Assembly (NCBI GenBank): GCA_031285485.1
Contig: JAITWC010000189.1
Location: forward strand, 1 to 9,614
From: Alistipes sp.
GTDB lineage: Bacteria > Bacteroidota > Bacteroidia > Bacteroidales > Rikenellaceae
Direction: 5' to 3'
DNA: 9,614 nt
The translations under genes were made by a program, and so were the position numbers. Of this stretch, positions 6,800-9,614 are shown one piece after another (positions within the stretch are counted from its first letter, which is position 1; each line of letters starts with the position of its first letter). The notes beneath the pieces were generated by a model, which saw only the letters and a list, made by a program, of their open reading frames with translations, ran no database searches and was not told the DNA's origin.

Positions 6800-8929
6800 T
6801 TATCGGATTATGGTCATTTCATTCAGCAGGTGTCCCGCGCCGGCGTACCGGTCGATCGTCCACAGCACGTACCGGATGTCGACGTTTATGCAGCGTTGGA
6901 GCGATGGTTCGAACATTACATCGCCGCTCATCGCCTCCCAGTTGCCGTCGAACGCCAGGCCGATCAGTTCACCTCTGGCATTCAGCACCGGCGAGCCGCT
7001 GTTTCCACCTGTTATGTCATTGTTTGTCAAGAAGTTGAGCCTCAACTGGCCGTCCTTACCGTACTGGCCGTAATCGGACGTGGCGTAGGCTTGTTTCAGG
7101 CGATCCTCGACGGTAAATTCGAGCGGATTTGCGGGGTCTTCCTTTTCGATCACGCCCCGCAGCGTGGTGTAGTATTTATAAGTCACCCCGTCTCTCGGGT
7201 CGTAAGGCAGCACCGTGCCGTATGTCAGACGCATCGATAAGTTGGCGTCGGGGTAGAATTTCGCGCCGGGATCCATCATCGTCAGACCCTTGATGTAGAC
7301 CCTGCGCCAGTCGGCCCGTTCCCCAATTTTTGGTGCGAGATCGGTCGAGAGGGCGATCAGTTTCGCTCTCACCGAGATTGACATTTGTGTTGCCGGATCG
7401 TTTTCGAAAGTTTCGGGGTTGTAGCTGTCGAGTGCGGCGGCGAGTCTTTCGGGAGTCACAAAGATCGACGTGTCGTAGAGCCTGTCGACCCATGCGTCTG
7501 TCTCGTTTTGGCTCGCAGGGCCGAGGCTTCCGAAGAACGACGGCAGGTCGGCCGCGGGCACACGTTCCTTCACTATGGCCAGCATTCGTTTCGCCACGCG
7601 GCGATCCGTCGGTTCGTTGTAGTTTTTATAGAAATTTTCCACCGCGGCCATCACCTCGTCACGGTTCGTCACCTTTCCGTCGGCCAAGTTCATCATCTGG
7701 ATTACCCTCTGCGTGAGCTGCACTATCTCGACACCGCTCCAGAGCGACTCCACGAGAAACTGATACACACCTTCCACTTGAGATGTGGCCTCCACCGACT
7801 CCTGTATGTTCCTCAACGCCAGCCGGTACTGTTCCGGCGAATCGACGCCCTCGGCCCACGCCTGGAAACGGGCTTCGAGCGCTGCTTTCTGCTCCGGTAT
7901 CTTATTATCCGCCAGCGCTTTGTTTTTGCCTATCGAGTTCTTCCAGTAGTTCGACGACGAGGCGTATTTCGCGGCGTACTTCAGCCTCACGGCGTTGTCG
8001 GCCAGCATGTCTTCCATTATGATGCCCAGCCTCTCTCCGCGAACGAATATTCTGTTCGCATTCTCCACCTCCGTCAGGTGTTTCATCTCGTAGGTGGTCA
8101 TGTAGCGGTCGGTCGTGCCCGGGAAACCCATTATCATGGCGAAGTCGTTCTCCTCCGCTCCGCGCAGTGAAATTTTGAGGTGCACGGGGGCCTCGTAGGG
8201 CCTGTTTTCCGGCGAGTAACCGGCCGGCCTGTTGTCGGGCCCGGCGTAGATGCGAAACATCGAGAAATCGTCCGTATGGCGCGGCCACATCCAGTTGTCG
8301 GTGTCGCCCCCGAACTTCCCCATCGAGTTTGGCGGCGTACCCACCAGCCTCACGTCGGTGTAGCGTTCGGTCATGATCGCGAAATATTGATTCCCGCCCA
8401 TGAACGGACGTATCTCGACATCCCAGTCGGGGAAGCGCGACCTCATCTCCTCTTCCACGCCCCGCGTGTTGGCCGTCACCGTTTCATTCCTCGTCTCTCC
8501 GCCGCCCATGTCGGCCGCGGTTCCCAAAACCCGTTCCGTAACCTCCTCCATTCGGCGGATAAAGGTCACCGACAGTCCCGGTGCCGGGATCTCCTCGCCC
8601 CGCGACATCGCCCAGAACCCGTTTTTCAGGAAGTCGTTCTCGACCGAGCTCAGCGCCTGTATCTGACCATATCCGCAGTGGTGGTTGGTGAGCAGCAGCC
8701 CCTCCGCCGACACCACTTCTCCGGTGCATCCGCCGCCGAATATCACCACCGCGTCCTTCAGGGAGCCCGAATTGACGCCGTATATCTCCTCGGCGCGCAA
8801 TTTCAGTCCCTTCGCGCGCATGTCGCGCATGTTCAACCGGTCCAGGAGCGGCAGCAGCCACATTCCCTCGTCGGCCGACGCCGGCAACACAAACAAAACG
8901 GCTGCCATGGCCGCCAATATTCTCTTCAT
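6800..8929 (-). CDS. S46-family dipeptidyl-peptidase, DPP7 type (periplasmic serine exopeptidase)
   Basis: S46 enzymes remove dipeptides from the N-terminus of oligopeptides in the periplasm of Bacteroidota and some Proteobacteria. The protein is 709 aa, close to P. gingivalis DPP7 (about 712). The signal peptide MKRILAAMAAVLFVLPASA probably leaves cleavage after Ala19, giving a mature N-terminus DEGMW. The chymotrypsin-like triad is visible: His84 in TNHHCGY, Asp221 in PRHTDDFSMFR, Ser644 in GGNSGSPV. Cys68 and Cys85 probably form a disulfide. The residue that sets P1 preference is Gly662 in FDGNWEAMSGD, as in DPP7 (hydrophobic P1); the acidic-specific DPP11 has Arg there. This makes DPP7-like specificity the better guess. 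No C-terminal secretion-sorting domain is present. It is the first gene of a two-gene unit with glnS, from the promoter at 8969-8962. Stop TAA lies one base before the glnS ATG. Confidence 0.95.
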   Translation of the reverse strand: MKRILAAMAAVLFVLPASADEGMWLLPLLDRLNMRDMRAKGLKLRAEEIYGVNSGSLKDAVVIFGGGCTGEVVSAEGLLLTNHHCGYGQIQALSSVENDFLKNGFWAMSRGEEIPAPGLSVTFIRRMEEVTERVLGTAADMGGGETRNETVTANTRGVEEEMRSRFPDWDVEIRPFMGGNQYFAIMTERYTDVRLVGTPPNSMGKFGGDTDNWMWPRHTDDFSMFRIYAGPDNRPAGYSPENRPYEAPVHLKISLRGAEENDFAMIMGFPGTTDRYMTTYEMKHLTEVENANRIFVRGERLGIIMEDMLADNAVRLKYAAKYASSSNYWKNSIGKNKALADNKIPEQKAALEARFQAWAEGVDSPEQYRLALRNIQESVEATSQVEGVYQFLVESLWSGVEIVQLTQRVIQMMNLADGKVTNRDEVMAAVENFYKNYNEPTDRRVAKRMLAIVKERVPAADLPSFFGSLGPASQNETDAWVDRLYDTSIFVTPERLAAALDSYNPETFENDPATQMSISVRAKLIALSTDLAPKIGERADWRRVYIKGLTMMDPGAKFYPDANLSMRLTYGTVLPYDPRDGVTYKYYTTLRGVIEKEDPANPLEFTVEDRLKQAYATSDYGQYGKDGQLRLNFLTNNDITGGNSGSPVLNARGELIGLAFDGNWEAMSGDVMFEPSLQRCINVDIRYVLWTIDRYAGAGHLLNEMTIIR

Positions 8930-8944
8930 AACTTCAAGGCACTT

Positions 8945-8961
8945 TTGCCCGTGCTTGCCCG
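8945..8961 (-). repeat. Short direct repeat in the protease 5' leader
   Basis: On the minus strand CGGGCAA occurs twice, separated by GCA (8961-8955 and 8951-8945), directly after the -7 element and around the expected transcription start. Function unknown; it may be chance. Confidence 0.35.
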
Positions 8962-8969
8962 CAAAGGTA
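8962..8969 (-). promoter_or_regulatory. Bacteroidota -7 promoter element for the protease-glnS unit
   Basis: The minus strand reads TACCTTTG, a full match to the Bacteroides sigma-ABfr -7 consensus TAnnTTTG. It is 32 nt from the protease ATG (8929), so transcription would start near 8955 with a leader of about 25 nt. The -33 element is weak: a T-run (minus strand TTTT, 8996-8993) lies slightly too far upstream, and TTTG at 8985-8982 is too close. No Shine-Dalgarno sequence precedes the ATG, as usual in this phylum. Confidence 0.7.
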
Positions 8970-9179
8970 CACGTTCTTTCTCAAAAAACGGGAAAACGGG
9001 GCGTAAATGAGTTAAGTGTTTGTATGACAGGTGCGATTCGCGGTGTTGTTCGATATTCTTCTTCGGTCCGCACTCCGTTGCGAGTGGCGAAAAAGGCAAA
9101 AACAAACCCGCTGCTGACACACCGTTGTCACCGCTGGGGTTTATCTTCGCGGCGTAAACCAATTAAATCACGTTTCGTT

Positions 9180-9599
9180 ATGAAAGTCACAGCCTATCTG
9201 AACTTCAACGGCCGGGCCGAGGAGGCCGCCGGATTCTACGCCGACGCGCTGCGGGGCAGCATCGGTAACCTCTACCGTTACAGCGATTTCCCCCCGTGCC
9301 CGGAGTGGGAAGTGCCCGCCGGCTACGGGCATAAGATCGGCCACTGCTGCGTCTCGTTCGACGGCGGGTCGATTGGGCTGGCCGACGCGCTGCCCTCCGA
9401 TCCGCGCACGCTGGGCGACGGCGGCCACATGCTCACCCTGTCGTGCGACTCGGCGGAGCAGGCCGAGGAGGCATTCGCGCGTCTCGGTGTCGGCGCGCAG
9501 CGGATCGCCTGCCCCATGCAGGAGGTGTTCTACGCCCCGCGCTACGGCGAGCTGGTCGACCGTTTCGGCGTCCTGTGGGGCGTGATGTTCGAGAAGTAA
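9180..9599 (+). CDS. VOC superfamily (PhnB/glyoxalase-like) protein
   Basis: A 139-aa cytosolic protein of the vicinal-oxygen-chelate fold, nearest to the PhnB-like group. The N-terminal YLNFNGRAEEAAGFYADAL (6-24) is the typical 'YL.F.G.AEEA..FY' block, CCVSFDGGSIGLADALP (56-72) is the middle strand and loop, and YAPRYGELVDRFGVLWGVMFEK (118-139) matches the characteristic 'GD/RYG...D.FG..W' C-terminus. Members are mostly uncharacterised; some bind a divalent metal, and I cannot name a substrate. Start: ATG-9180 begins right at the domain. The frame stays open far upstream, including ATG-9024, but that stretch is a basic, low-quality translation and partly antisense to the protease. GC is near 67 % in sampled lines, above the suf-mnmG genes (about 55 %). 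A weak -7-like TATCTTCG (one mismatch, 9142-9149) could be its promoter; no -33 partner is seen. It is divergent from the protease. Confidence 0.88.
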   Translation: MKVTAYLNFNGRAEEAAGFYADALRGSIGNLYRYSDFPPCPEWEVPAGYGHKIGHCCVSFDGGSIGLADALPSDPRTLGDGGHMLTLSCDSAEQAEEAFARLGVGAQRIACPMQEVFYAPRYGELVDRFGVLWGVMFEK

Positions 9600-9614
9600 C
9601 GCCCGCCGACCGCC

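Noticed and set aside
7385..8170. 261-aa plus-strand open frame inside the protease gene
   Set aside because: Antisense shadow of the S46 gene, His/Arg/Val-rich, no domain and no start context.
8926..9162. 78-aa minus-strand open frame in the intergenic region
   Set aside because: Overlaps the protease promoter and leader, no recognisable family, no promoter of its own seen.
9024..9179. Upstream in-frame start for the VOC gene (ATG-9024)
   Set aside because: Adds 52 Arg/Lys/Ser-rich residues with no counterpart in the VOC family; the domain begins at ATG-9180.

Overview
The window is a compact, gene-dense piece of bacterial chromosome, most likely from the Bacteroidota (probably Bacteroidales). 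Four things point there: an S46 dipeptidyl-peptidase of the DPP7 type; a promoter element TACCTTTG that fits the Bacteroides -7 consensus TAnnTTTG; start codons with no purine-rich Shine-Dalgarno sequence in front of them (sufC, mnmG, the protease and the VOC gene); and a bacterial GlnRS. The moderately high GC content (roughly 55-68 % in lines counted by hand) would suit a Rikenellaceae/Alistipes-like organism, but that is only a guess.

Left part, plus strand (2-4931): sufB (5' end cut by the window edge), sufC and sufD, followed 30 nt later by mnmG. SufBCD is the Fe-S cluster scaffold and ATPase complex. MnmG is the FAD subunit of the tRNA wobble-uridine modification enzyme. sufC and sufD overlap by four bases (ATGA), and the whole run reads as one operon. 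SufD is only about half the usual length. SufC has an unusual N-terminal extension, and an imperfect duplication lies just before its start. sufS and sufE are not in the window.

Middle: a perfect 20-bp hairpin with a 4-nt loop (4945-4988) separates the convergent mnmG and glnS and should terminate both. The minus strand then carries a DPP7-type periplasmic peptidase gene (8929-6800) and glnS (6798-5002). They are one base apart and probably co-transcribed from the TACCTTTG promoter at 8969-8962.

Most interesting point: inside glnS, at 5680-5695, lies the perfect 16-bp palindrome TGTTCCACGTGGAACA, which matches the chromosomal centromere site parS bound by ParB. It is in a roughly 40-residue glycine-rich stretch of GlnRS that other GlnRS proteins, as I recall them, do not have. 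The insertion may therefore exist to carry, or at least tolerate, a centromere site. With mnmG, a common origin neighbour in other phyla, this suggests a position close to oriC.

Right end: a 250-nt divergent intergenic region (8930-9179) holds the protease promoter and otherwise little I can name. A small GC-rich VOC/PhnB-like gene (9180-9599) follows on the plus strand.
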